Part shown: one piece after another, positions 8,735 through 18,339 of the stretch
How the letters are laid out: the number at the start of each line of letters is the position of its first letter
How positions within the stretch are numbered: position 1 is the first letter of the stretch
Source: Acidicapsa ligni
GTDB lineage: Bacteria > Acidobacteriota > Terriglobia > Terriglobales > Acidobacteriaceae
DNA length: 64,000 bases
Reading direction: 5' to 3'
NCBI RefSeq assembly: GCF_025685655.1
Contig: NZ_JAGSYG010000001.1
Location: forward strand, 434,001 to 498,000
Notes under the pieces: model-generated
What the model saw: only the letters and a program-made list of their open reading frames with translations
Told to the model about the DNA's origin: nothing
Database searches by the model: none
Made by a program: the position numbers and the translations under genes

Positions 8735-11700
8735 TTAGAACTCCAACCGCAGCGCAAGTTGCATAACACGCGCCGTGCTGGCAGTGCTGTTGATCGTTCC
8801 GAAGGGAACACCAGCCGCCTCGGTAATATCCAGGCCGTTCTCTTCAGGAATACTGAAGCTCGGATGGTTGGTGGCATTGAAGGCATCCGCGCGGAACTTC
8901 AGGTTGACCTTGTCTTCCCAGATCGGGAAGGTTTTGGCAAGTCCCAGATCGATGTTGAAGTATCCAGGTCCCCGCAGGTTATTACGGCTGCCGATGTTGA
9001 AGCCCAACGGACCAACATACGCGTCCAGGGCCGCAGTCGGGTCAGCGTAAGCATTCACGGAGTTGTTTGAGCCGCGCCCAACGTGTGCCTTAAGCAGTCC
9101 GCTGGGGCCAACGAGGGTTGCAGGTGCAATGGACGAGAAGCCAGCAACAAAGGCATTGGAAGAAATGTTATAGGCATTTCCTGTATGCCAGCTCGGCAGA
9201 CCACTTACAGCCCATCCTCCAACGGCCTCGTTGAGCCACCATGGCACGGTTGCGCCAATGGCCCTTCCGCGCCCAAAGGGAAGAGCGTAGATAAAGTTTC
9301 CGTTGAGGTAGTTGGAAACGTCAAAGTCAGAGTTTCCACGGCATTCCCGAGGCCTGTTCACGTCGCATAGGTAACCAACGGTCAATCCGCCTGCAGGTGA
9401 ATTGGCAGTGAACGAAGTATTGTCGATGGAATGCGACCACGTATAGTTGAGGTCAAATTGCAAACCGTAGCCCGCATTCTTATGCAGCGACACAAGCATA
9501 CCGTTGTAGCTTGAGAATCCCTTGTTGGTGTAAACGCCGTTGACAGCAAATTGAGAAGCTAAGCCGACGTTTGGAGGAAGAACCCCGATTGCCGAAAGCA
9601 GGTACACGGCATCGGCAAAATCTCCACGCTGAGGATAAGGATAAGCCTCATAAGCAACCGCTTGCGCGCTATTGGTTAAATTGGTGGTGACGCCATTCTG
9701 AGCGTTCACCGCATTGACCTCGGCCGCAAATCCGGGGAACTGATTTTCAAACCATGGTTGCGGGGTAACGCCGTAAATAGCCTGCAACGCACCAGCGTTT
9801 GCATGGTTACGCAATTGCTGCGTCACGTTGGCCATCGCCGTTGATAGCTTCTGATTCGATTTACCTGTGTTATCGGGAAAGTCGATCAATTGGCTGGCAT
9901 CCGCCTGTGCAACCAGGCGCCTGCCCATGCGACCTACGTAGCTTGCCTTCAGAATGTATCCCTGCGGAAATTCATGCTGGAATCCAAAGTTGTACTGAAT
10001 TGAATACGGGGTCTTCAGGTTGGCATCGATGGTTCTGTTGCCCAGTCCGTTGGCCAAACCAAACGGAGCTCCAGTGCTGTCCACATAAGGAACCAATGGG
10101 TTTTGAATAGTCGGAGCCACTGGTGGCGGTGCCGGAGTGGTCAGGCTGCCAAATCTCTGATCTTGCAGGAGAGAACCAACGGCATCGCCGGCAATGCCGT
10201 ATTGAACCGTATTGGAAGATTGGAACAGGTAGGAGTTCTGCGACTGCTGATACTGGATAGCATTGATAACGGTGTGATCGTAGAGAATGCCAGCGCCACC
10301 GTTAAATACAGTCTTGCGGTCGAAACTTGGGCTGTACGCAAAGGCAAAACGCGGCGCGAAATTCTTGTTGTTGGGTTGGTAATAACCAGCAGCATTGTTG
10401 GCTTTGCCAGCCAGCCCATACTGCATAAATGGAAGACTGCTGTTGCCGGATAGTCCGGATGCACTTTGCGCATTCCGCAGTGCAAAGTACTGATCGAAGC
10501 CGGCGTTCGGAGACAGCGTCTGGAAGGTACCCCTGGACTCAAGGCCATTCACTTCATACGGCACAGTGAAGTTCTGGTAGCGAAGTCCATAAGACAAGGT
10601 GAGCGAAGGAGTGATCTTCCAGGTATCTCCGACATAAACCTCAGTCTCGTAATAGCGATACTTCAGGTCTTGGCCACTGCCCTGCGGTTGCACTGCCCCT
10701 TTGTTGTTGTAGTTGAAAGTGCTGCTAACCGCGGTGAAGGGTGCAAGGGCGAACGCATAAGCGCTGTCATAAATTTGCGTGGAGCCTGGATCAATATCCG
10801 AAGGCCGCAACGAATCTGTCAGAGCGGTAGTGAATCCGCCCAGGCCGATGGATGGACTGTCGTAGTTGAGGATCGAGTACGAGTCGGGGGTATCCCATTT
10901 AAAAGTCCCACCGATTGCGATGCTGTGTCTGCCTTTTTCCCACGTGAAGTCGTCCCTGATGATCGGAATGGGATAGGTGCGCCCTTGTGCATTAATTGCG
11001 CTCGCATAAGGAGTTGACATGAAACTTCCGCCCGAGCCGGTTCCACCGAAGCCGGTATATTGCGTCGCACCGTTCGGGTTGAACGTATCTGGGAAGTCGT
11101 AATTTTCGAACGTCTCGCCATAAGATGCCTGGTTGACCATATTGTTTTTGATCGTCCAGGTATGTCCCGCTACCCAGCTATAGCTCTGATCGAGAAAAGG
11201 AAACGTTTCTGGATCGCCGGGAAATTGAATTGGATTCTGTGTGGCGTTCGTTTTCGTGAAGGTGCCGCGGCCAAAAACCCTCATCTTGCTGTTGATGGTG
11301 TAGTCGACCTTTTGGACGTAATCATCTTCCTTGAGAGGAAAGGGCGCATTAAAACGAAACCCTGCCGTGTTAACGTGATCGCCGTACTGGCCAGTGAGAT
11401 CGTTTGCGTGTGGGTATCGCGTATTCAGCAGGCTAAGGATATTGGCATTAAATCCCTTTTTTTGCGGATCAAGCCCCGTTGAGTTCGCAACGCTGATGCC
11501 GCCCGTAGTGTTTACATACGACACGTTACCGTCGCGGAAAGAGTCAAGCGGAACCGTCTGTTCAACCAGGTTGCTGAGTGTATCCCGTCGGCCGTTGTAG
11601 TCAAAGAAGAAGAACAATCTGTTTCTGAGAATAGGTCCGCCGACATTCCCGCCGAACTGGTTGCGGATGAGTGGGGGACGCGCTACACCATTGTTATTGT

Positions 11701-12484
11701 TGAACCAGTTATTGGCTTCCAGATCGGTATCGCGATGGTACTCGACCAATGCGCCATGGAACTGGTTCGTACCGCTGCGTGTCACAAGCTCAAACTGACC
11801 GCCGCCACCCGCACCGGCACCAGACAGCGCGCCGGCAGTTACGCCGCGGAATTCCTGTACAGAGTCAACTGGGGCATTGCCAACGATGGCTCCAAAGTTA
11901 CCAGTCGCATTGTCATTGACATCCAGGCCGTCCAACGTGACGTTGTTCTGATCTACGCGCGCGCCCGTAACTGCGCCATCCAGCGTGACGCCCGGCTGCT
12001 GCGTGAAAAGGGCAGCGGGACTATCTCTGTTCTGAATTGGCAAATCGTTCAGAAATTGAACTTGAAAGTTGTTACCAATCGTCGCGTCAGTCGTATCCAG
12101 CGTCACCTCTTGATTTGAAGCGGATACTTCTACCGTCTGCATCGCGTTGCCGATCGGCAGTTTTGCATTTTGCGTACGCGTCGCGTCTACGTTCATGTAC
12201 AGGCCGGAGATCACAACCGAGCGGAAGCCGTCCCGCGAAAATGTAACCTTGTACCCCGGACCCGGAGTCACGTTCGCAATCGTATAAGAGCCAGCTCCAT
12301 TCGTCGTGGCCCTGAACGTCGTATTCGTTGCGGTGCTTATCAGTTCAACGTTCACGCCCGGGACAACCGCTCCCGAAGTATCCGTAACCACCCCAGTCAA
12401 AGACGCAAAGTCTTGAGCCAAGAGCAACGAGGGAAGTGAAAGAAATACAGCCAACAGCATCAGCTTGGCAAAAACATGTCGCAT
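8735..12484 (-). CDS. Oar-type TonB-dependent receptor with carboxypeptidase-regulatory domain
   Basis: A large outer-membrane receptor of 1249 residues. The chosen start is the ATG at 12484, with GGAGAC 8 bases upstream, which places a clean signal peptide (MRHVFAKLMLLAVFLSLPSL...LAQ) first; a longer frame exists but adds 33 unlikely residues. Residues about 27-115 are the CarboxypepD_reg-like beta-sandwich (SLTGVVTDTSGAVVPGVNV). Then come a plug (DLPIQNRD, NNVTLDGLDVND, TRSGTNQFHG) and a long beta-barrel ending in the typical aromatic terminus LALRLEF. These Oar-like receptors are thought to import oligosaccharides or peptides; the ligand is unknown. It is divergent from folC and its base composition is less C-skewed than its neighbours. 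Confidence 0.93.
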   Translation of the reverse strand: MRHVFAKLMLLAVFLSLPSLLLAQDFASLTGVVTDTSGAVVPGVNVELISTATNTTFRATTNGAGSYTIANVTPGPGYKVTFSRDGFRSVVISGLYMNVDATRTQNAKLPIGNAMQTVEVSASNQEVTLDTTDATIGNNFQVQFLNDLPIQNRDSPAALFTQQPGVTLDGAVTGARVDQNNVTLDGLDVNDNATGNFGAIVGNAPVDSVQEFRGVTAGALSGAGAGGGGQFELVTRSGTNQFHGALVEYHRDTDLEANNWFNNNNGVARPPLIRNQFGGNVGGPILRNRLFFFFDYNGRRDTLSNLVEQTVPLDSFRDGNVSYVNTTGGISVANSTGLDPQKKGFNANILSLLNTRYPHANDLTGQYGDHVNTAGFRFNAPFPLKEDDYVQKVDYTINSKMRVFGRGTFTKTNATQNPIQFPGDPETFPFLDQSYSWVAGHTWTIKNNMVNQASYGETFENYDFPDTFNPNGATQYTGFGGTGSGGSFMSTPYASAINAQGRTYPIPIIRDDFTWEKGRHSIAIGGTFKWDTPDSYSILNYDSPSIGLGGFTTALTDSLRPSDIDPGSTQIYDSAYAFALAPFTAVSSTFNYNNKGAVQPQGSGQDLKYRYYETEVYVGDTWKITPSLTLSYGLRYQNFTVPYEVNGLESRGTFQTLSPNAGFDQYFALRNAQSASGLSGNSSLPFMQYGLAGKANNAAGYYQPNNKNFAPRFAFAYSPSFDRKTVFNGGAGILYDHTVINAIQYQQSQNSYLFQSSNTVQYGIAGDAVGSLLQDQRFGSLTTPAPPPVAPTIQNPLVPYVDSTGAPFGLANGLGNRTIDANLKTPYSIQYNFGFQHEFPQGYILKASYVGRMGRRLVAQADASQLIDFPDNTGKSNQKLSTAMANVTQQLRNHANAGALQAIYGVTPQPWFENQFPGFAAEVNAVNAQNGVTTNLTNSAQAVAYEAYPYPQRGDFADAVYLLSAIGVLPPNVGLASQFAVNGVYTNKGFSSYNGMLVSLHKNAGYGLQFDLNYTWSHSIDNTSFTANSPAGGLTVGYLCDVNRPRECRGNSDFDVSNYLNGNFIYALPFGRGRAIGATVPWWLNEAVGGWAVSGLPSWHTGNAYNISSNAFVAGFSSIAPATLVGPSGLLKAHVGRGSNNSVNAYADPTAALDAYVGPLGFNIGSRNNLRGPGYFNIDLGLAKTFPIWEDKVNLKFRADAFNATNHPSFSIPEENGLDITEAAGVPFGTINSTASTARVMQLALRLEF

Positions 12485-12821
12485 CGTTTGCAGTCTCCTA
12501 TGGAGCTTTAAAAGTGGCATCGCAAAGTGCACCAAAGCAAGAGCGAGATTTGTCTTCAGTGTGCAAAACCTGTTGCAACTCAAAGGCCAAACCAGTGCAA
12601 AAGAAACTTGTTATGTAAAAAGCACAAAAAACTAGTCATTTCTTCTCGATCTTGATCAATTCTCTGCAAAACGTTCACGACAAATAAACGAAAGAATGCA
12701 AAAACATATATATATCTATGGATAAACATAGAAAATCATCCACGAAGCCTAAAAGTATGCTTCCCGTTCTCCGCCAGGCAACTCCCGCCGCCCAGCCAGC
12801 CCCCGAATACAATAAAACTGT
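12485..12821. promoter_or_regulatory. AT-rich divergent promoter region (TonB receptor / folC)
   Basis: 337 bases between divergent genes. The stretch 12590-12745 is clearly AT-rich and contains a small palindrome, TCTATG-GATAAA-CATAGA (12715-12732), which may be an operator. On the folC side TACAAT lies at 12808-12813, 8 bases before the ATG. No gene or repeat core is seen. Confidence 0.45.
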
Positions 12822-14216
12822 ATGTCTTATATTGATGCCATCACGAATCTAAACGCCCTCACTGCGGAGCTGTTCTCCGCCCCCGGCGTACCTCGCCGCA
12901 AATTTTCGCTCAACGAGATCGGAATCCTCTGCGCCGCCCTCGGCAATCCCCATCTGCAATATCCCTCCGTTCTGATCGCTGGCACCAATGGCAAAGGCTC
13001 AACCGCCTCGACCCTGGCCTCCATCGCCCGCGAATCCGGCCTTCGTGTTGGCCTCTACACCTCGCCACACCTCGATCGCGTCAACGAACGCATTCGCCTC
13101 CTGCTTCCCCAAAAAGCAGCCGATGACTCAACCATCCCCAATGAAACCTTCGGCCGCCTGTATTTTCGCGTCCACGACGCAGCCCGGCAACTCGTAGCCG
13201 ACGGCAAACTCCCCGCCTTCCCCAGCTATTTCGAACTCCTCACCGCCCTAGGCTTCCTCTATTTCGCAGAATCCAAAATCGACCTCGCCGTCCTCGAAGT
13301 CGGCATGGGAGGCCGCCTCGACGCCACCAATCTCGTCGATCCCATCCTCTCCGTAATCACCGACATCTCCCTCGACCATCAGGAGTGGCTAGGTTCAACC
13401 ATCGCTGAAATCGCCCGCGAAAAAGCCGGCATCCTGCGTGCCAACGGAACCCTGATCACCCTCCCGCAGCATCCCGAGGCCAATCAGGCCCTCGGCGAAG
13501 TAGCCGTCGCGCTCAACGTTCGCGGCATCCCCGCCACCGAATACATGCCCATCATGAGCACCGACCCTCTCCTGCCCTATCAGATCGAAGCACTCGGCAG
13601 AATCATCCAGGTCGATTCACCATTAAAGGGTGCTCATCAACACCGCAACCTGGCCCTGGCCATAGCTACCGCCGTCGAACTGAGCGAATCCGGCCGTTTC
13701 CCCATCACCCCTGAAGCCATCGAAAAGGGTATCCACAACACCAGCTGGCCCGGCCGCATCGAACAAATCTCCCTCCCCAACCAGCCCGAGTTCCTTCTGG
13801 ATGTAGCCCACAATCCCGCCGGAGCCTGGGCCTTGCGCTCCGCTCTCTCCGCATCTGCCGTCGAAGGCCAGCCGCAAATTCTCATCTTCGCCTGCCTCCG
13901 CGACAAGCCTCTCCGCGAAATGACCCAGATTCTCTTCCCTCTTTTCGATCACGTCGTCCTCGCGCCCATCCACTCTCCCCGCGCCACCGACGTAGCCGAT
14001 CTCACCGCAGCCGCCGAAGCCACCGGCATCCCCGCACACCCTTCGCAAACCGTAGCCGAGGCCCTGCAAATCGCAACTGAAATCGCCCGCAGCCTGCTCC
14101 AACCCAACCATCCGCCAGCCCGCATCGTCGTCAGCGGCAGCGTCTATCTGGTTGGCGAGGCTCGCCACCTGCTACTCGCAAAAACCGCTTCCGAATCGCG
14201 TCCCGGAGCTCATTAG
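12822..14216 (+). CDS. folC: bifunctional folylpolyglutamate/dihydrofolate synthase
   Basis: FolC adds glutamate to dihydropteroate and folates with ATP in the cytoplasm. The 464-residue protein has the Mur-ligase-type P-loop GTNGKGST (54-61), the folate-binding region around TSPHLDRVNERI, the metal/ATP motif EVGMGGRLDATN and the C-terminal substrate motif DVAHNPAG. Length and motifs are normal. No Shine-Dalgarno is visible and TACAAT is 8 bases upstream, so the mRNA may be leaderless. plsC follows 123 bases downstream on the same strand. Confidence 0.96.
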   Translation: MSYIDAITNLNALTAELFSAPGVPRRKFSLNEIGILCAALGNPHLQYPSVLIAGTNGKGSTASTLASIARESGLRVGLYTSPHLDRVNERIRLLLPQKAADDSTIPNETFGRLYFRVHDAARQLVADGKLPAFPSYFELLTALGFLYFAESKIDLAVLEVGMGGRLDATNLVDPILSVITDISLDHQEWLGSTIAEIAREKAGILRANGTLITLPQHPEANQALGEVAVALNVRGIPATEYMPIMSTDPLLPYQIEALGRIIQVDSPLKGAHQHRNLALAIATAVELSESGRFPITPEAIEKGIHNTSWPGRIEQISLPNQPEFLLDVAHNPAGAWALRSALSASAVEGQPQILIFACLRDKPLREMTQILFPLFDHVVLAPIHSPRATDVADLTAAAEATGIPAHPSQTVAEALQIATEIARSLLQPNHPPARIVVSGSVYLVGEARHLLLAKTASESRPGAH

Positions 14217-14339
14217 AAAAGTCCTGTGCGAAAACCGGCCTGGCGTACCCAGGCGGCAGGCACCTCGTATGAAAAGGATGACCCGAGCCCCGGTAGGCGA
14301 AGATAAACTATCACTGAACCCTGAAAAGGTCCTGCAATC

Positions 14340-15128
14340 ATGATCGAGAAACGGGAGCCATCTCCCCGCCCGGCCAAGCTTCCTCTATGGAACCGCCTGC
14401 GCAGCAATCTCTTGCAGGCCCCGCCATTTCTGTTCGCAACCGTCTTTTTTGGCAGCCTGTCACTCTTAGTCTCCCGCTTCGACAAGCAGGGAAAACTCCA
14501 ACACCGCCTCGCCCGCCGTTGGGCCCAGGCATCCGTTGCTGCTTCCGGGCAAAAAGTAAAAGTAATCGGGCTGGAAAACATCCCCGCTGGCCAGGCCGTT
14601 TTCGCCGCCAACCATACCTCTTATATGGATACGCCGGTCGTCTTCGCCAGCCTGCCCTTCCAATTCCGCATCCTCGCCAAAAAAGAACTCTGGGGCCTGC
14701 CGTTCATCGGGTGGTATTTAGACCGCAGCGGTCAGATTCCCATCGACACCGCAAACCCCCGCGCCACCCTCAGCAGCTTAGGCGCCGGAGTCCGCGCCCT
14801 CCGCGACGGCCTCAACCTTTTCATCTTTCCTGAAGGTGGCCGCACCAACGACGGCGATCTCCTGCCCTTTCTCAACGGAGCAGCCTACCTGGCCCTCCGC
14901 GCCCAGGTGCCACTGGTCCCCGTAGCATTAATCGGCGTCTTCGACCTGCTCCCCCCGCACACCCGCCATTTCTACCTCCATCCAGACAAACGCTCACTCA
15001 AACTGATCATCGGCCCCCCCATCCCCACAACCGGCCTGACCCCCCGCGACTCCGAAACAGTAACCAACCAACTCCGAGAAACCATCCATCAACTAATCCA
15101 ACAAAACACCGAACCAATCCGCCGTTAG
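14340..15128 (+). CDS. plsC: 1-acyl-sn-glycerol-3-phosphate acyltransferase
   Basis: A membrane-associated acyltransferase making phosphatidic acid from lysophosphatidic acid. The 262-residue protein has a hydrophobic segment (about 28-46), the catalytic HxxxxD motif NHTSYMD (His92, Asp97) and the glycerol-phosphate-binding motif FPEGGRT (164-170; the family consensus is FPEGTR). A final motif, VPLVPVALIG, is also present. It follows folC and is probably read from the same or a near promoter. Its stop codon TAG lies inside the first bases of the following repeat block (GTTAGCCC), so the repeat may supply the stop. Confidence 0.9.
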   Translation: MIEKREPSPRPAKLPLWNRLRSNLLQAPPFLFATVFFGSLSLLVSRFDKQGKLQHRLARRWAQASVAASGQKVKVIGLENIPAGQAVFAANHTSYMDTPVVFASLPFQFRILAKKELWGLPFIGWYLDRSGQIPIDTANPRATLSSLGAGVRALRDGLNLFIFPEGGRTNDGDLLPFLNGAAYLALRAQVPLVPVALIGVFDLLPPHTRHFYLHPDKRSLKLIIGPPIPTTGLTPRDSETVTNQLRETIHQLIQQNTEPIRR

Positions 15129-15412
15129 CCCTTGCCCTTGCCTTTGCCGTTGTTGTTGCTCTTGTCTTTGCCTCTGTCTCTGCCTTTGCCTTTGCCCTTG
15201 CCGTTGCCCTTGCTTTTCTGTCTGTCATTCCCGAAGGGAATCTGCTTTTTCTTTTGCTGTTGCCCTTGCCCTTGCCTTTGCCTTTGCAGTTGCTGTTGCT
15301 GTTGCCCTTGCAGTTGCAGTTGCCTTTCTGTCTGTCATTCCCGAAGGGAATCTGCTTTTTCCTTTGCCCTTGCCCTAGCCTTTCTATCAGTCACACCCAA
15401 AGGGAATCCAAA
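15122..15412 (-). repeat. polarised hairpin/hexamer repeat block (3 cores)
   Basis: Cores at about 15216-15245, 15326-15355 and a degenerate one at 15382-15410, all on the - strand. Between and before them run long hexamer tracts (TTGCCT/TTGCCC/TTGCCG on the + strand), about 180 bases in total. An open frame passes through the tract and in frame into the next gene, but it is low-complexity and not a real N-terminus. Confidence 0.92.
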
Positions 15413-15475
15413 CACCCCCACCCCAAAAGCCGTACAATCCCCGCAGGGAAAATAACCCCGAGAGGGCCGTTAACC

Positions 15476-16357
15476 ATGTCCATCCGTATCGCTATCCCCG
15501 AACCCGCCAGCCCCCAATACGTTGACGACGCTCTCGCCTACAACCAGCGATCCCTTCCCCAATACATCGCCGCGCTGCAGTCCGCCGGAGCCACCCCCAT
15601 CCTCATCCCGCTCCACGAAACCCCATCCCGCGTTGCCAAAATCCTCACCACCACCGTCGGCATCCTTCTTCCCGGTAGCGGAGCAGACCTCGACCCTCAA
15701 AAATACGGAGAGCCCCGCAGCCCCCACAGCGCCGCCCCCGACCCAGCGCGCGCCGCCGCCGACGAACTCCTCATCCAGGACGCTTTCAATCTCCACAAAC
15801 CCATCCTCGCCATCTGCGCCGGAGCCCAGTCCCTCAACGTCTGGTGCGGCGGCAGCCTCATTCAGGACATCCCCACCCAGATCGGCACAGCCGTGAATCA
15901 CGCCCCCGCCCGCACCGTGATCGATGCCCATCCCATCGAACTAACCCCCAACACTCGCCTGTCTGAAATAGCCCGCCACATCCCAATCCACGAAGATACC
16001 CATCCCGAACGATCCTTCGTGAGACATCCTCAGCACAACGCCGCATCCCATCTCTCACACCTGAAACCTGCGATTCACGAACACGAATCCCCAGCGCATC
16101 TTCTGGTAAATTCCAGCCATCACCAGTCCATCCGGATCCCCGGCGACAACCTCATCATCAGCGCCCGCTGCCCCCAGGACGGAATCATCGAAGCCGCCGA
16201 ACTCCGCAGCCCCGACCACTTCGCCCTCGCCATCCAGTGGCACCCCGAACGCACCTACATCGAGAGCGCCTTCTCCCGCGCCATCTTCGCAGCCTTCGCC
16301 CAGGCCGCCGAATCCTGGACCCCAAGAAAAATAGCAGAATCCGTCCTACAATCCTGA
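15476..16357 (+). CDS. gamma-glutamyl-GABA hydrolase-like class I amidotransferase (peptidase C26)
   Basis: A cytoplasmic glutamine-amidotransferase-fold hydrolase of 293 residues. The nucleophile is Cys114 in LAICAGAQSLNV (family form GxCxGxQ, here with Ala-Gly-Ala), with the His-Glu pair in QWHPE near residue 256. PGSGADLDPQKYGE near 66-79 is typical of the PuuD/C26 branch, which hydrolyses gamma-glutamyl-GABA or folate polyglutamate. The start is the ATG at 15476 with GAGAGGG upstream; the frame is open further 5' only through repeat DNA. Folate tails are a possible substrate given folC nearby, but PuuD-like use is equally likely. Confidence 0.85.
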   Translation: MSIRIAIPEPASPQYVDDALAYNQRSLPQYIAALQSAGATPILIPLHETPSRVAKILTTTVGILLPGSGADLDPQKYGEPRSPHSAAPDPARAAADELLIQDAFNLHKPILAICAGAQSLNVWCGGSLIQDIPTQIGTAVNHAPARTVIDAHPIELTPNTRLSEIARHIPIHEDTHPERSFVRHPQHNAASHLSHLKPAIHEHESPAHLLVNSSHHQSIRIPGDNLIISARCPQDGIIEAAELRSPDHFALAIQWHPERTYIESAFSRAIFAAFAQAAESWTPRKIAESVLQS

Positions 16358-16374
16358 CCCCTCAACCCAGCGTC

Positions 16375-16610
16375 GCTTTTGCCGTTGCCCCAACTGTTGC
16401 CGTTGTAGTTGCCCTTGTCTTTGCCTTTGCCTTTCTGTCTGTCATTCCCGCAGGGAATCTGCTTTTAAGCCCTTGCCCTTGCTTTTGTTTTTGCGGCTGC
16501 CCTTGCCCTTCTGTCCGTCATCCCCGCAGGGAATCTGCTTTTAGCCTTTGCCTTCCCCCTAGCTGTCTATCCGCAATTCCCAAAGAAAACCTGCCGGCAG
16601 CCCTTACCCT
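16375..16610 (-). repeat. polarised hairpin/hexamer repeat block (2 cores plus 1 decayed)
   Basis: Cores at about 16433-16462 and 16509-16538 (both with the TGC loop when read on the - strand) and a decayed one at about 16564-16594. Hexamer tracts separate them. TATAAT at 16664-16669, further on, may be the promoter of the beta-helix gene. Confidence 0.9.
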
Positions 16611-16760
16611 TCCCCCACCCAGCCAAAAATAACCAACCCCATTGCACACCCCACCCCCGCCGCATATAATCCAGCTCGGTTCGAATTCCCCCTCCAGCTA
16701 TTCCTCTGTTGATTGACCGTTCATTGCGGTCTCGACCAAGCCAAGCAATCGGAGCTAAAA

Positions 16761-18089
16761 ATGTCCTGCAAGTTTAGGAATTCGCTCGCCCGTCAACCAT
16801 TTCTCTTGGTCCTGTCTCTAGTAGCCCTCTTCGCCGCATCGAACGCATCCGCCGCCACCTGGTGCGTCAACCACGCCGGCACCGCGGGCTGCAAATCCAG
16901 CATCAGCGCCGCCGTCAGCGCAGCCACTGCAGGCGACATCATCAACGTCGCCCAGGGAACCTACGCCGAGCAGGTCATCATCACCAAGCCACTCTCGCTC
17001 ATCGGAGATCCCTTCAACCCGCCCGTCATCGATGCCACCGGCCAGTTCAACGGCATCTTCGTAAACGGCATGGCCACTGCACCCCTGCCCGGCATCGCCA
17101 ACGTCACCATTTATGGCTTCGAAATTCACAACGCCAGGTTTGAAGGCATCCTCATAGCGAACGCCTCCAACGTCACCATCCTCGCCAACCATGTCTTGAA
17201 TAACAACAAAGCACTCGTCCCCTCAGCCGCCGAATGCCCCGGCATTCCCGCCTTCGAAACCAGCGAAGCAATGGACTGCGGCGAAGGCATTCACCTCATG
17301 GCCACCGATCACGCCTTCGTTGCCCGCAACCTCGTCGAAGACAACTCCGGCGGCATCCTCATCACCGACGAAACCGGCGTAAGCAACAGCAATCTCATCC
17401 AGGGCAACGTCGTGCAAAACAACGGCTATGCCTGCGGAATCACCATGGCCGGCCATCCACCCGCCACCTCGATCATTCCCTCCGCCACCATCTCCTTCGG
17501 CATCATGCACAACGTCATTTCAAACAACCAGTCCCACAACAACGGCCTGCTGCTACCCGGCGCCGGAGCAGGCGTCGGCATCTTCGCCCCCGGCCCAGGA
17601 TCGACCAATACAGCCAACGTCATCAGCGGCAACGAGCTGTACGATAACGGCCTGCCCGGCGTAACCATGCACAACCACGGCTCTGCACCCGCCCCGGCAC
17701 CCGGCGTCAACCTCAATGACAATGTCATCATCGGCAACCACATCTACGGCAACGCAGCCGACACCGCCGACGCCACCACCCCCGGCCCCACCGGCATCAA
17801 CATCTATTCGACCGCACCAGTAACAGGCCTGGTCATCTCGCAGAATACCTTCAGCGACGAAACCGTCGACATCGTCTTCAAGGCCCCCGCAGGCACAATC
17901 GACGCCCACTTCAACAACTTCACCCCACACAGCACCGGCATCGACAACCTCGGCTCCGGCGTAATCAGCGCCACCGAAAACTGGTGGAACTGCGCCGCAG
18001 GCCCATCCGCCAAATGCAGCATCGCCACCGGCACCGGAATCACCACATCCCCCTGGCTACCAGTCCAGGTAGACATCTCACTCCAGTAA
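16761..18089 (+). CDS. secreted right-handed parallel beta-helix protein
   Basis: A 442-residue secreted protein. The ATG at 16761 has GGAG 7 bases upstream and begins a signal peptide (about 1-31, ending ASAATW); the frame is open further up but without support. From about residue 35 the protein is a series of short beta-helix turns (NVTIYGFEIHNARFEGILI, NVTILANHVLNNN, NLVEDNSGGILITD, NLIQGNVVQNNG, NDNVIIGNHIYGN) of the NosD/PbH1 kind. These folds occur in polysaccharide lyases and surface proteins; no catalytic site can be recognised. Four cysteines flank the helix. Confidence 0.85.
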   Translation: MSCKFRNSLARQPFLLVLSLVALFAASNASAATWCVNHAGTAGCKSSISAAVSAATAGDIINVAQGTYAEQVIITKPLSLIGDPFNPPVIDATGQFNGIFVNGMATAPLPGIANVTIYGFEIHNARFEGILIANASNVTILANHVLNNNKALVPSAAECPGIPAFETSEAMDCGEGIHLMATDHAFVARNLVEDNSGGILITDETGVSNSNLIQGNVVQNNGYACGITMAGHPPATSIIPSATISFGIMHNVISNNQSHNNGLLLPGAGAGVGIFAPGPGSTNTANVISGNELYDNGLPGVTMHNHGSAPAPAPGVNLNDNVIIGNHIYGNAADTADATTPGPTGINIYSTAPVTGLVISQNTFSDETVDIVFKAPAGTIDAHFNNFTPHSTGIDNLGSGVISATENWWNCAAGPSAKCSIATGTGITTSPWLPVQVDISLQ

Positions 18090-18124
18090 CAATCAAACCA
18101 ACAGCAACCGAAACGAACCACCAA

Positions 18125-18161
18125 ATACCCACCCCGAGCAAAATACGCAAAGGGTGGGTAT
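18125..18161. terminator. hairpin after beta-helix gene
   Basis: Perfect 10-bp inverted repeat ATACCCACCC / GGGTGGGTAT with a 17-base loop, 35 bases after the stop. There is no T-run. A similar CCCACCCTG/CAGGGTGGG hairpin occurs at 59292-59330, so this may be a second small repeat family used as a terminator. Confidence 0.5.
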
Positions 18162-18177
18162 AACAATTCCCAAGGCC

Positions 18178-18296
18178 CCAGCAGTTGCAATCGCCCTAGC
18201 AGTTGCAGTAGCCCTTGCCCTTGCAGTTGTCCTTGTAGTTGCGGTTGCCCTTGCCGTTCTGTCTGTCATTCCCGAAGGGAATCTGCTTTTAGCCCT
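18178..18296 (-). repeat. polarised hairpin/hexamer repeat block (1 core)
   Basis: Core at about 18257-18286 on the - strand with about 75 bases of hexamer tract to its left. It lies between convergent genes. Confidence 0.9.
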
Positions 18297-18339
18297 TACC
18301 CCTCACCCTCACCCACCCCCCGAAAAAATCCCACCCACC

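Noticed and set aside
15254-15475. Open frame extending the C26 hydrolase by 74 residues
   Set aside because: The extension reads low-complexity Leu/Pro/Cys text from the repeat tract, while the ATG at 15476 has a ribosome site and the family N-terminus.
16660-16690. T-arm-like GGTTCGAATTCC suggesting a tRNA
   Set aside because: Upstream sequence cannot form acceptor, D or anticodon arms; it is a promoter-like region (TATAAT at 16664).
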